From positions 443,415 to 507,414 of the forward strand of contig CBDCJB010000012.1 in assembly GCA_965217605.1 (NCBI GenBank): a stretch of DNA of 64,000 nucleotides, given 5' to 3'. Shown here piece by piece: positions 55,492-64,000 of the stretch (positions are counted from its first letter, which is position 1; every line of letters starts with the position of its first letter). The DNA comes from JAYYZW01 sp965217605. Its GTDB lineage: Bacteria > Pseudomonadota > Gammaproteobacteria > Ga0077536. The position numbers and the translations under genes were made by a program. The notes beneath the pieces were generated by a model. It searched no databases, had not been told where the DNA came from, and was given only the letters and a program-made list of their open reading frames with translations.

Positions 55492-55587
55492 GAACGGCGG
55501 TGACAAATTAGTCCACGGAAGCGGCGGGATTTCCCAGCCGCGGGCGGAGTAAAACTCTGCCACCTGTAGCCTTCGATCTTTTTTGAG

Positions 55588-57102
55588 ATGGAAGGCGGAA
55601 GGATGTACACCGTGGACCTCTATCTGCGCGTTCGGCTGGCCTGCCATGTTGATGGTCTGAGCCAGCGAGAGGCGGCAAGTCGGTTTGGCATTGCGCGCGA
55701 GACGGTGAGGAAGATGCTGCGGCATTCGGAACCGCCGGGATATCGGCGACGCCAGCCACCGAAACGCCCGAAACTGGCCCCCTTCACGGATATCATCGAC
55801 GGTATTCTGGAGGAGGACCGAACGGTTCACCGTAAGCAGCACCACACGGCGAAGCGTATAGTCGAGCGCCTTCGCGACGAACATGGCTTCACGGGCAAAG
55901 AGACCATCGTGAAGGATTACGTTCGGGAACGGCGCCTTCGTCGGCGTGAGATGTTTGTGCCGTTGTCACATCCTCCGGGCCATGCTCAAGCGGACTTTGG
56001 CGAGGCGGATGCGATCATCGCCGGCGTCAAGTATCGGGCGCATTTTTTCGTCATGACACGTCCCCACAGCGATGCCTGCTTCGTTGCGGCCTACCCGTCA
56101 GCGACGACGGAGGCCTGACTGGACGGGCACAACAGAACCTTCGCCTTCTTCGGCGGTGTTCCCCGCTCGATTCTCTACGACAACGACAAGTGCCTGGTGT
56201 CGCGCATCTTGCCGGATGGCACGCGACAACGAACGCGAGCGTTCAGCGGACTGCAGTCCCATGACCTCTTCGAGGACCGTTACGGCCGTCCCGGCAAGGG
56301 CAACGACAAAGGCAATGTTGAGGGGGTGGTTGGCTACGCCCGACGGAACTTCATGACGCCGCTTCCCCGGTTCGTGAGCTGGGACGCCTTCAACGCTTAC
56401 CTGGAGGAACAATGCCGCAAACGGCAAGACGACGTCCTGCGCGGCCACCGCGAGAACATCGGCGAACGGTTTGTGCGTGACCGCGAAGCGTTGAAGAGGC
56501 CACTGCCGGCACCGTTCGACGCGTGCGACAAGCAGGGCACGCGGGTCAACTCGCTGTCCCTGGTGCGCTACCGGACGCATGACTATTCCGTGCCCGTCGC
56601 CTGCGGCCATCAGGAAGTCTGGATCCGTGGCTATGTCCACGAGGTGGTTATCGGTTGCGGCGCCGGGATCATTGCCCGACACCCCCGTTCCTACGACCGG
56701 GAAGATAGGGTCTTCGATCCGATCCACTACCGGCCTTTGCTGGAGCACAAGATCGGTGCCCTGGATCAGGCCGCGCCGCTAGCCGGATGGGAACTGCCTG
56801 ATGCCTTCCCAACCCTGCGCCGTCTCCTGGAGGCGCGCATGGGCAAGGCCGGCAAGCGGGAATACGTCCAGGTCCTTCGGCTTCTGGAGACCTTCGATCT
56901 CGAGGTGCTTCACGGCGCGGTGAAGGACGCCCTGCGCCTGGGCGCGATCGGCTACGACGCCGTCAAACACCTGGTGCTGTGCCGTATCGAGCGACGCCCG
57001 CCCAAACTCGACCTGGATATCTATCCCTACCTGCCTCGGGCCAACGTGGCGACCACGGCCGCCGCCAGTTATATGAGCTTGTTGGGTGGAGGCGCGTCAT
57101 GA
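55588..57102 (+). pseudogene. istA: IS21 istA transposase with internal stop
   Basis: Helix-turn-helix start (SQREAASRFGIARETVRKML), rve integrase core (PPGHAQADFGEAD, then RSILYDNDKCLVS) and the IstA C-terminus. An in-frame TGA at 56116-56118 stands where family members have Trp (ATTEA-stop-LDGHNRTFAFF), so the protein is cut in the catalytic core. Confidence 0.88.
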
Positions 57103-57867
57103 CCGATACGCCGCAAGTGTTGCTGGCCCATCACCTCAAGACCCTGAAACTGCCGACGTTCCTGCGCGAATACGACAAGCTGGCCCGCCCATGCGCCACC
57201 GAGGGCGCCGACCATGTGCGGTATCTTGTCCGTCTGACCGAGTTGGAACTGATCGACCGTGAGCGCCGCAGGGTCGAGCGGCGGATCAGACAGGAGGTTC
57301 CCCGCCGTCAAAAGCCTCGACAGCTTCGACTTCAAGGCCATCGCCTCGCTCAACAAGATGCTGGTTCTGGAGTTGGCGCGATGCGAATACGTAGCGCGTC
57401 GTGAGAATATCATCGCGCTCGGCAACAGCGGAACCGGCAAGACCCATATCGCCCGCGGTCTCGGTCTGGCGGCCTGCCAAAAGGGGCTCTCCGTCGGCTT
57501 CATCACGGCCGCCGCCCTGGTTCATGAACGGATGGAGGCCAGGGATGAAAAACGCCTGTTGCGCCTGCAGAAGCAACTGGCAAAGTATCACCTTCTGATC
57601 ATCGACGAACTCGGCTTCGTGCCGCTCTCGAAGACCGGCGCCGAGCTGCTGTTCGAAGTCTTCAGCCAGCGCTACGAGCGGGGCTCGATCATGGTGACCT
57701 CCAACTTGCCGTTCGATGAGTGGACGGAGATATTCGGCTCGGAACGTCTGACCGGGGCTGTGCTGGACCGCCTGACCCACCCTGTCCATATCCTGGAAAT
57801 GAACGGCGAGAGCTATCGTCTCAACCAAAGCCAAAAACGGCGGAAATCCCCAAATACGCCTGCTTGA
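57099..57867 (+). pseudogene. istB: IS21 istB ATPase, frameshifted
   Basis: ATG overlaps the istA stop (ATGA). The start (LLAHHLKTLKLPTFLREYDK) is in one frame to about 57295; the AAA+ core resumes in another (LGNSGTGKTHIARGLGLAAC, then LLIIDELGFVPLS). IstB assists IstA in target choice; this copy cannot be made whole. Confidence 0.88.
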
Positions 57868-58253
57868 CCACCGAACTCAAGGTTGACCCGGTGGGTCCAC
57901 AGGAACCTCCCACGCTGCTTCGCTCCGCGTAACGCAAGCGCTACACGAAGCAGCGCGGGTCCCTCCTATGGACTACCGGGACAACCCCCCAACACTGCGT
58001 ACCGCATAACGTTAAGTGGACTAGTTTTGCTCCGCCTGCATATTCCGGCGCAAGCCGATCACCGATTCCGGCGCAAGCCGATCACCCATTCCGGGCCAAG
58101 CCGATCACTGATTCCGGCGCAAGCCGATCACCGTTCCGGGCCAAGCCGATCACTTTTGGCACCCGTGCGGACGACGGTTTACCCCCACGCCCACCCGCAG
58201 GATAACCGCCATGCCATGGCATCCTCTTCGCCTTTTCAGCGAGGGGAGAGTTC

Positions 58254-59792
58254 ATGGCCTATACGAGGGTATCAATGCGCAAGACACGCGAGATCTTACG
58301 GCTGCACCACAGCGCAGCCTTATCTAACCGGGCGATTGCCCGCAGCCTGAAGCTGTCAGCGTCCACCGTCAGCGAGTGCCTGGCTCGTGCGCGGGCAGCC
58401 GCGGTGCGTTGGCCACTGCCGGGGACGATGACGGACACCGCCCTGGAGCAGGCGCTGTACCCGCCGCCACCGGAACGCTCGGTGCCGCGACCCCTGCCCG
58501 CGTGGGCCACCGTGCACCGGGAACTCAAACGCAAAGGCGTCACGCTGATGTTGCTGTGGGAAGAGTACAAAGCCGCACACCCCAACGGGGTGATGTACGC
58601 CGCCTTCTGCGATCACTACCGCGCCTGGTGCGGCCAACTCGACGTCGTCATGCGCCAAGACCATCGCGCCGGCGATAAACGCTTCATCGACTATGCCGGT
58701 CAAACCGTGCCCATCGTCAACCGCGACATCGGTGAGATTAACCAGGCACAGATCTTCGTCGCCGTGCTCGGCGCTTCCAACTACACCTACGCCGAAGCGA
58801 CGTTAACCCAGACGCTGCCCGATTGGATCGGTGCACACACCCGTGCGTTTGCCTTCCTCGGCGGTGTGCCCAACGTCCTCGTGCCCGACAACCTCAAAGC
58901 CGCTGTCACCACCGCCCACCGTTACGAACCGGATCTGAACCCCACTTATCAGGACATGGCCAACCACTACGGCGTCGCCGTCGTCCCCACGCGGGTGCGC
59001 AAGCCCCGCGACAAGGCCAAGGTCGAAGTGGCCGTGCAGATCGTCGAGCGCACCATCCTCGCCGTCCTGCGCCATCGCAGCTTCTTCTCCCTCGCCGAAC
59101 TCAATGCCGCCATCCGTGAGCTACTGCACACACTCAACACCCGTGCGTTCAAGAAACTCTCGGGCTCACGCCGGAGTCTCTTCGAGAGCGTCGATAAGCC
59201 GGCCCTGAACCCCCTGCCGAGCACACGCTACGAATACGCCGAGTGGAAGAAGGTGCGCGTACCTATCGATTACCACGTCGAGTTCCAACGCCACTACTAC
59301 TCCGTGCCTCATGCCTTGATTAGAAAACAACTCGACCTGCGCATCACCGCCACTACGCTGGCGTGTTTCCACAAAGGCGTCCGCGTCGCCGCTCATCACC
59401 GCTCTGCGCTACCCGCACGCCACACCACCTTGCCCGAGCACATGCCCGAGAAACATCGCCGCTATGGCGACTGGACGCCCGAGCGTTTCCAACGCTGGGC
59501 CGCCACTATCGGCCCGGCCACCGCGCAGCTCATCGCCAACCGCTTACGCCAACGACGACATCCCGAGCAGGCTTATCGGTCTTGCCTGGGCATTCTGCGT
59601 CTGGCCAAAACCTACGGCGACGACCGCCTCGAGGCCGCCTGCGCACGCGCACTGCTGCTGGGTACCTCGCACTACAAAAGTATCGCCTCCATCCTCAGCC
59701 ATGGACTCGACCAACAACCGCCCTCAACGCAACACGAACTGAGCCTCCCCACTGACCACGATAACCTCCGGGGTCCAGGCTATTACCACTAA
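58254..59792 (+). CDS. istA: IS21-family transposase IstA
   Basis: A 512-residue protein: helix-turn-helix (ILRLHHSAALSNRAIARSLK), DDE core with KRFIDYAGQTVPIVNRD, PNVLVPDNLKAAVTTAHR and KPRDKAKVEVAVQIVER, then HYYSVPHALIRKQLDLRIT. Complete. Confidence 0.95.
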   Translation: MAYTRVSMRKTREILRLHHSAALSNRAIARSLKLSASTVSECLARARAAAVRWPLPGTMTDTALEQALYPPPPERSVPRPLPAWATVHRELKRKGVTLMLLWEEYKAAHPNGVMYAAFCDHYRAWCGQLDVVMRQDHRAGDKRFIDYAGQTVPIVNRDIGEINQAQIFVAVLGASNYTYAEATLTQTLPDWIGAHTRAFAFLGGVPNVLVPDNLKAAVTTAHRYEPDLNPTYQDMANHYGVAVVPTRVRKPRDKAKVEVAVQIVERTILAVLRHRSFFSLAELNAAIRELLHTLNTRAFKKLSGSRRSLFESVDKPALNPLPSTRYEYAEWKKVRVPIDYHVEFQRHYYSVPHALIRKQLDLRITATTLACFHKGVRVAAHHRSALPARHTTLPEHMPEKHRRYGDWTPERFQRWAATIGPATAQLIANRLRQRRHPEQAYRSCLGILRLAKTYGDDRLEAACARALLLGTSHYKSIASILSHGLDQQPPSTQHELSLPTDHDNLRGPGYYH

Positions 59793-59814
59793 CACACACA
59801 GGAGACTGACGAGG

Positions 59815-60570
59815 TTAAATCACCCCACCCTCGACCCACTCAAAACCCTGCGCCTGCACGGCATGGCGCAAGCGTTCGAAGAACAACTCCACCACAGTAA
59901 TGCCGACGCACTGAGCTTCGACGACCGTCTCGCTTTCCGCGTCGAACGCGAGCATACGCTGCGCGCCAACCGGCAGCTCACCAACCGTCTGCGCCGTGCC
60001 AAATTGAAACTGCAAGCCACCCTCGAAGACCTCGACCTTCACGCGCGGCGCGGCCTCGATAAAACACGCCTCCGCGAACTCGCCACCGCCCGCTTCATCA
60101 AAAATCATCTCAACATCTCGATCACCGGGCCCACCGGCGTCGGTAAAACTTACCTCGCTTGTGCCATCGCTCACTCAGCTTGCCGCAACGGCTTCACCGC
60201 ACACTACCTGCGCCTCCCCCGGTTACTCCAGGACATCGTCATTGCCCGCGGCGACGGCTCCTATCCCCGGTTCCTCGTACAACTCGCCAAGACCGATCTC
60301 ATCATCCTCGACGACTGCGGCTTAGCACCGCTCAATGCCGAGCAACGCCGCGACCTGCTCGACATCCTCGATGACCGACACGCCACCCGTTCGACCATCG
60401 TCACCGCGCAGCTGCCGGTCAAACAATGGCACGACATCATCGACGATCCCACACTACCCGATGCCATCCTCGACCGCCTCGTGCACAACGCCTACACGCT
60501 CAATTTGAAAGGAGAATCCATGCGAAAAAAACACAACAACTTGACCCAACCCGATCACTTGGCACAATAG
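59815..60570 (+). CDS. istB: IS21-family ATPase IstB
   Basis: AAA+ ATPase with ISITGPTGVGKTYLACAIAH (Walker A) and DLIILDDCGLAPLN (Walker B). Family similarity begins at LNHPTLDPLKTLRLHGMAQA from 59815, but the first codon there is TTA; the first ATG is 59863. Either a non-standard start or a 16-residue shorter protein is used. Confidence 0.9.
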   Translation, partial: LNHPTLDPLKTLRLHGMAQAFEEQLHHSNADALSFDDRLAFRVEREHTLRANRQLTNRLRRAKLKLQATLEDLDLHARRGLDKTRLRELATARFIKNHLNISITGPTGVGKTYLACAIAHSACRNGFTAHYLRLPRLLQDIVIARGDGSYPRFLVQLAKTDLIILDDCGLAPLNAEQRRDLLDILDDRHATRSTIVTAQLPVKQWHDIIDDPTLPDAILDRLVHNAYTLNLKGESMRKKHNNLTQPDHLAQ

Positions 60571-60819
60571 CCATACCCTGCAACATGGACGTGGTTAAGT
60601 GATCGGCTTGACCTGGAATGACCGATCGGCTTCACATGGAATCAGTGACCGGCTTCGCCGGAATGCGCACCGCCCGGGTGGACTAATTTTGCTCCGCCGT
60701 TGACATCTGGTTTTGGTGTGTTTACCAAATTGTAATTCGTACTCATTCAATTTCCATCTCTACTCATTGTGTGGTCAAGCTGCATGGTCAATGTTTATCG
60801 TACTGCTCTATCAATTGGC

Positions 60820-61482
60820 CTACAGGCGAATGCGTACACGCGTGCGCGCGCGAGAAGAAGGATTATTCATCACGATTAAGTTCTCATCCCACAACTTCGT
60901 ATGGTCGACTGCGACAATGTCACTAAAGCTGGTAAATCCGAACTGTTTTACTCCGGTCTCGTTAAATCGAAACTCAGTATGGCAACAAGCCTCTCGAACG
61001 AATTTCGAACAGCGATCTGAATAGACGACAAAAGTCCAATTACTTTCTTCGTCGGCCCAATACAGGGTGCCTTTAAAACATATAGGTCTTGGATACGAAT
61101 CTGGATGACCCCTCAATCGCACGCGATCTTGAAAGACTTTCTGAAGCCGGTCGGCTAAGTGTTGTTCACTGAAAAGGAAATCGCGAACGGGTTCATAGTG
61201 TGAAATTCGATAGTCGACTCCCTCAAGTTTTTCTTCCAGCTCGTCCGCAATATCCCAGGGAACCTGTGGCATCACATAGCGGGTCGTTCCTGGGGGTGAT
61301 GCGCTGGCGTCTACATATGCGTGGCCCCAAATGCGGTTACGAACAAATGCACGCCTAAACGGCTTTTCCCCTATGGGAAGTTCAAGCACTACACGGTCTA
61401 TGTAATCAAACGTCCGGATTCCGTATTCTGTAAAGTCGCCCAGTGCCTCAAGCAGGGGTTGTTTCCCGACCCGCCTACTCAC
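60820..61482 (-). CDS. Uncharacterised protein after the AlpA regulator
   Basis: About 220 residues from GTG 61482 (VSRRVGKQPLLEALGDFTEY), with an AAGGAG site and the start overlapping the AlpA stop. Segments such as TRYVMPQVPWDIADELEEKL and CHTEFRFNETGVKQFG faintly recall replication initiators of small plasmids and filamentous phages, but I see no certain catalytic motif. It probably belongs to the integrated element together with AlpA and the integrase. Confidence 0.5.
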   Translation of the reverse strand: MSRRVGKQPLLEALGDFTEYGIRTFDYIDRVVLELPIGEKPFRRAFVRNRIWGHAYVDASASPPGTTRYVMPQVPWDIADELEEKLEGVDYRISHYEPVRDFLFSEQHLADRLQKVFQDRVRLRGHPDSYPRPICFKGTLYWADEESNWTFVVYSDRCSKFVREACCHTEFRFNETGVKQFGFTSFSDIVAVDHTKLWDENLIVMNNPSSRARTRVRIRL

Positions 61483-61685
61483 GGCAATTCTCCTTGCTTG
61501 CAGCTTTCGACATAGCGGTCGAGATCTTCTAGTAGGTATCGAACAGATCTGCCGATTTTGACATAAGGCGGGCCGGGCGTTCTGCCGGGCCGGTTCCCAT
61601 AACAACGCGCTTGACGAAGAAACGAAACGGAAACCCCTAGGTATTGTGCGGCGTCAAGATCAGAAAGGGCTCGTTTGTTTGGCAT
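61479..61685 (-). CDS. AlpA-type excisionase/regulator
   Basis: A 68-residue winged-helix protein: ALSDLDAAQYLGVSVSFLRQ, then PGPPYVKIGRSVRYLLEDLD, the helix-turn-helix_17/AlpA pattern. Such proteins act as excision factors or activate integrase in prophages and islands, which fits the integrase nearby. Overlaps the next gene by 4 bp. Confidence 0.85.
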   Translation of the reverse strand: MPNKRALSDLDAAQYLGVSVSFLRQARCYGNRPGRTPGPPYVKIGRSVRYLLEDLDRYVESCKQGELP

Positions 61686-61781
61686 GATTGCACTCCGCTG
61701 TTTAGATTTACGCGGAATAATCTGCCAAGAGCAGGACGCGAATGCCCGAGCGAATTCAGGCTAATTCATACTTTGACTTTT

Positions 61782-62447
61782 CTAGGTGATCCGTGCTGGC
61801 AACGACTTTAGTACGCGAAACTCCTTCTGCCTCTGAGCAAGGTTCTCTCTCCAAACAACAAAGTGCCCATCTCCCTCTGGCTCTTCTTCCTCTTTGTTTA
61901 GTTGATCCGAAAATTCCTTATCTCTGTCGTAAATTTCTTCAATCCGCTCAGCCTTTATTGCGTCCTGTGTGTCCTTAATATCTTCTTCGACGAAGACAAA
62001 GGCTTCTTTGAGGGCTTCGGCGTGGGGTTTTTGACCAGATTCGACAATCTCCGCATATTTTTCGTCGACTCGCTTCACGATGTCCAAATCCCGCCACCTC
62101 AATTTTCCCGGTTTCTCACCGGCCCCCTTGAGATTACCCTCATCAGGTTTCCGCTTAACGTTAAATAAAGAGTCGAGATCGCCGAGTTCGTTAGTTTGTT
62201 CTCCCTCTTCGAGAAGACCATAGCTCATTCCATGTAAAGCAACCTGTAAAAGCTTCGGTTCGAAATAGTCGAATACTTCTTGGTCCGGCTTTCCCCTCCT
62301 TGCGAGTGCGCGCCATAGTTCCAGAAACATCGCGCATGCGGCTTCGCGGTCCCCGTTCTCCGCCGCTTCAGCTACGAGGGCGTTATCTGAAACCCAACCC
62401 TCGCCCTTTGCAGATGGCGGATCGCGTTCCGCGCGTAACCTCGGCAC
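61782..62447 (-). CDS. Uncharacterised 221-residue acidic protein
   Basis: I do not recognise it. N-terminal helix-rich part (ALVAEAAENGDREAACAMFL, LWRALARRGKPDQEVFDYF), then a charged Glu/Lys-rich, probably coiled C-terminal half. The start is GTG 62447. Likely cargo or regulatory gene of the integrated element. Confidence 0.55.
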   Translation of the reverse strand: MPRLRAERDPPSAKGEGWVSDNALVAEAAENGDREAACAMFLELWRALARRGKPDQEVFDYFEPKLLQVALHGMSYGLLEEGEQTNELGDLDSLFNVKRKPDEGNLKGAGEKPGKLRWRDLDIVKRVDEKYAEIVESGQKPHAEALKEAFVFVEEDIKDTQDAIKAERIEEIYDRDKEFSDQLNKEEEEPEGDGHFVVWRENLAQRQKEFRVLKSLPARIT

Positions 62448-62802
62448 GAGGTATTTTTCAGTGTAACGGCAGTATCAAGCTGCGAGTGTTCGAGGGTTTA
62501 TTGTCTTGTAACCGGTTTTCTTGTGACGGGAAGATTTCATTTAGCAGTGGCACCAGATGGCTTTGCAACAGCTCCTATTTTATGTTCAGAGCCGAGATAG
62601 GCATATCGCAAAGTCATATCAAGGTTTTTAAGCCCGGGTAACCCGCGAATCGGGTTGAGATCAGCGTAGCGTAAGCTTACTGGTGGAATCGCGGCGTCGA
62701 TCACTCTATCGGAAACTTGTGCGACGACACCGTTGTGGCCGACCCATGGGGTCCGACTGCGAGGCGGCTCTCCGCCTGTTCAAGAGAGGGGCTATGAAGT
62801 AG
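62448..62802. other. Gap with integrase remnant
   Basis: A 355-bp stretch without a complete gene. It holds the integrase scrap described separately, and possibly promoter elements of the 62447 gene. Confidence 0.4.
62565..62640 (-). pseudogene. C-terminal scrap of a second tyrosine integrase
   Basis: The minus strand reads KNLDMTLRYAYLGSEHKIGA, matching the active-site segment AMTLRYAHLAPEHKMEAV of the complete integrase next door. Both have the catalytic Tyr. It marks an earlier integration event at the same place. Confidence 0.65.
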
Positions 62803-64000
62803 TTAAGAAATAGATCTACTCTGATTCGACATCTTGTGATGGTGACCGCCATCAAGTTTTGAAACGGCCTCCATCTTATGCTCCGGTGCGAGATGGGCGT
62901 ACCTCAACGTCATAGCGAGACTGGCGTGTCCGAGCAACTCTCGAATCGTGTTCAAGTCGACGCCCCGCATGGCGAGTTTGCTGGCGAACGTATGTCTAAG
63001 ATCGTGCCAGCGGAAGTTCGAGATCTTGGCTGACGCTCGTATAGCTACCCAAGCTTTGTTTACATCGACTAGCGGCCCTCCCGATCGTCCGGGAAAGACA
63101 TGGCCGACCTCCTTTTTACTCTGCTTCCGCCAATGTCGCAGTACGGCCAGCGCCTCATTGTTTAGAGGGATGACGCGTGTCTGACCGGATTTCGCATCTT
63201 GTCCGTTTACGGTAAGCGAAGACCCTTCGAAATTAACGTCAGCCCAAGTGAGAGACGCAAGTTCGCCCCGCCGAATCCCGGTATTCAGGCTAAGCAAGAC
63301 CATCGGTCTGAGATAGTCTGCAAAATACTGCTCGGTGAGTTCCGGCTTCGTCCGGTAGCCGTGCTTCTTACGCCACCGGTTCGCCGACGCGCGGGCTTTC
63401 TTCATCTTGTGCTCGCGACGGATCAAAGCATCTCGGAGCCGCTTCTCTTCTTCGTCGCCCAGATATCGAACCACACGGTTACGGTCCGTTTTCGAAGGTT
63501 TCAGCCGCGTCAGGGGATTCTCCGCCAGGAACTCCCAATCCACCGCACGGGAGAAAGCGGTCTTGAGTGGTGCAATATCGCGGTTTACCGTTATGGGCGT
63601 GATCCCGCTCTTCAGGCGGTTCATGCGCCATTTTTCAATGGCCCACAGCGAAATATCAGCCAGCGGTTTGTCTAATAAGTCCTTGAAATTAACTTGTAGA
63701 CGCTTGATTTCAGCATCTCCGCGCCTGCGGTTCTGTTGGTACCAAGGACCGTATTCCTCATCAAGGAACGTCCGTAGCGTGTGATGCTTCTCTCTGGCCT
63801 TTTTCTTCTTGGGTTCAATACCTTTGCAAGCGTCCGCCAGAATCAGCTTTGCGCGGTCGCGAGCTTGAACTGGGGTTAGGACTTTGGCGTTGCCGATTGT
63901 GATTCGCTTCGCTCGCCCGTATTGACAAACGTAGCTCATACGGCCTGAGGGCTGGATGCGGAGAATGAAGCCGGGGAGTCGCGAGTCGCGGATTTCGTAT
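62803..64000 (-). CDS. Tyrosine recombinase (phage/island integrase), 5' end outside the window
   Basis: The frame is open to the window edge (YEIRDSRLPGFILRIQPSG precedes the internal ATG at 63939). N-terminal arm-binding DUF4102-like start, core-binding helices, then the catalytic residues in context: TGIRRGELASLTW (Arg), DAKSGQTRVIPL (Lys), FRWHDLRHTFASKLA (His, Arg), LLGHASLAMTLRYAHL (His, Tyr). Faces away from the island. The attachment site should lie past the right edge; no tRNA is visible here. Confidence 0.92.
   Translation of the reverse strand, partial: YEIRDSRLPGFILRIQPSGRMSYVCQYGRAKRITIGNAKVLTPVQARDRAKLILADACKGIEPKKKKAREKHHTLRTFLDEEYGPWYQQNRRRGDAEIKRLQVNFKDLLDKPLADISLWAIEKWRMNRLKSGITPITVNRDIAPLKTAFSRAVDWEFLAENPLTRLKPSKTDRNRVVRYLGDEEEKRLRDALIRREHKMKKARASANRWRKKHGYRTKPELTEQYFADYLRPMVLLSLNTGIRRGELASLTWADVNFEGSSLTVNGQDAKSGQTRVIPLNNEALAVLRHWRKQSKKEVGHVFPGRSGGPLVDVNKAWVAIRASAKISNFRWHDLRHTFASKLAMRGVDLNTIRELLGHASLAMTLRYAHLAPEHKMEAVSKLDGGHHHKMSNQSRSIS

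Larger units (their letters stand above)
58037..60668 (+). mobile_element. Nested IS21-family element with CCGCC duplication
   Basis: A 2632-bp element with ends TGCATATTCCGGCGCAAGCC and (inward) TGCGCATTCCGGCGAAGCC. CCGCC flanks both sides (58032-58036, 60669-60673). The left end has about five tandem copies of a 23-26 bp repeat (TTCCGGCGCAAGCCGATCAC) to 58153 and the right end three inverted ones, typical IstA-binding terminal repeats. Both genes are open. Confidence 0.92.
55489..60704 (+). mobile_element. IS21-family element, decayed, with nested IS21
   Basis: Ends match over about 30 bp: left TGAGAACGGCGGTGACAAAT, right (read inward) TGTCAACGGCGGAGCAAAAT, both continuing TAGTCCAC. A second GTGGACTAGTTTTGCTCCGCC lies at 58016, so the right end has two terminal repeats, and another IS21 is inserted between them. 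istA has a nonsense codon and istB a frameshift, so the element is dead. No target duplication is evident. Confidence 0.8.

Noticed and set aside
56116..56118. TGA at the Trp position of istA as evidence for a TGA-reading genetic code.
   Set aside because: Other genes use TGA as a normal stop (for example plsY and dnaG), and the istB gene of the same element is also broken.
56098..56748. Long minus-strand open frames inside the IS21 genes, and similar ones opposite rpoD, yqeY and DUF1631.
   Set aside because: They mirror strongly coding genes on the other strand in GC-rich DNA and match no family.
58037..58160. Tandem ~24-bp repeats as a CRISPR array.
   Set aside because: The units are directly adjacent with no unique spacers and recur inverted at the other end; they are IS21 terminal repeats.
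7080..62577. 16-bp match TAGGAGCTGTTGCAAA at 7080-7095 and, reversed, at 62562-62577, as possible attachment sites of a huge element.
   Set aside because: One such match is expected by chance in 64 kb, 7080 shows no island border, and the sequence resembles tips of common IS families.

Overview
The window looks like a moderately high-GC gammaproteobacterial chromosome. The clearest marker is the macromolecular-synthesis block rpsU-yqeY-dnaG-rpoD next to plsY and tsaD, with a CAU tRNA just after rpoD. GTG and TTG starts are common (tsaD, yqeY, rpoD). I cannot name a genus from the sequence alone.

Core half (1-35.7 kb). From left to right: plsY and convergent tsaD; the rpsU operon; rpoD with a strong terminator; the tRNA; a glutaredoxin-thioredoxin reductase fusion with a thioredoxin that lacks its second active-site cysteine; an AraC-type regulator facing a small redox operon (VOC protein, AhpD-like protein, FMN-binding protein); a sensory and regulatory cluster (MEDS protein, GAF/sigma-54 activator, STAS, YHS and second AraC proteins); an FAD oxidoreductase; a DUF1800/DUF1501 secretion-type pair; DUF1631; a lone PilP-like lipoprotein; a DUF1329 protein; a low-GC HTH/GHKL/DUF4325 protein; DUF429; a ChaC-like enzyme; and a glycerol block (GDPD, glpK, glpD). 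The sigma-54 activator is split by an IS1380-family element with a 4-bp target duplication. A near-consensus sigma-54 promoter lies downstream of it, and the YHS, STAS and AraC genes behind that promoter all carry single-base frameshifts, which suggests a regulon decaying after loss of its activator.

Island (about 35.7 kb to the right edge). glpD breaks off after about 225 codons and the character of the DNA changes: lower and mixed GC, many IS fragments, gene beginnings without ends, a 1.54-kb duplication, and defence genes nearly all on the minus strand. These are an AAA_13 ATPase with a zinc-hook-like CxxC next to an HNH-nuclease remnant (joined by an IS3 element without target duplication), an OLD-like ATPase/TOPRIM nuclease split by a second IS1380-family element, a DUF262-HNH-AlbA_2 fusion, a two-gene CBASS system (CD-NTase plus Cap15-type 2TM effector), and a DUF2130 nuclease-like protein. 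At least three copies of a structured 190-350 bp repeat lie directly 3' of minus-strand reading frames in this island. A dead IS21 element carrying a second IS21 nested in its right end follows, then an AlpA-type regulator, two unknown genes, a remnant integrase end and a tyrosine integrase that runs off the window.

The best leads for something undescribed are the structured repeat family punctuating the defence island, the DUF262-HNH-AlbA_2 fusion, and the HTH-GHKL-DUF4325 protein with three 11-bp iterons over its start region.
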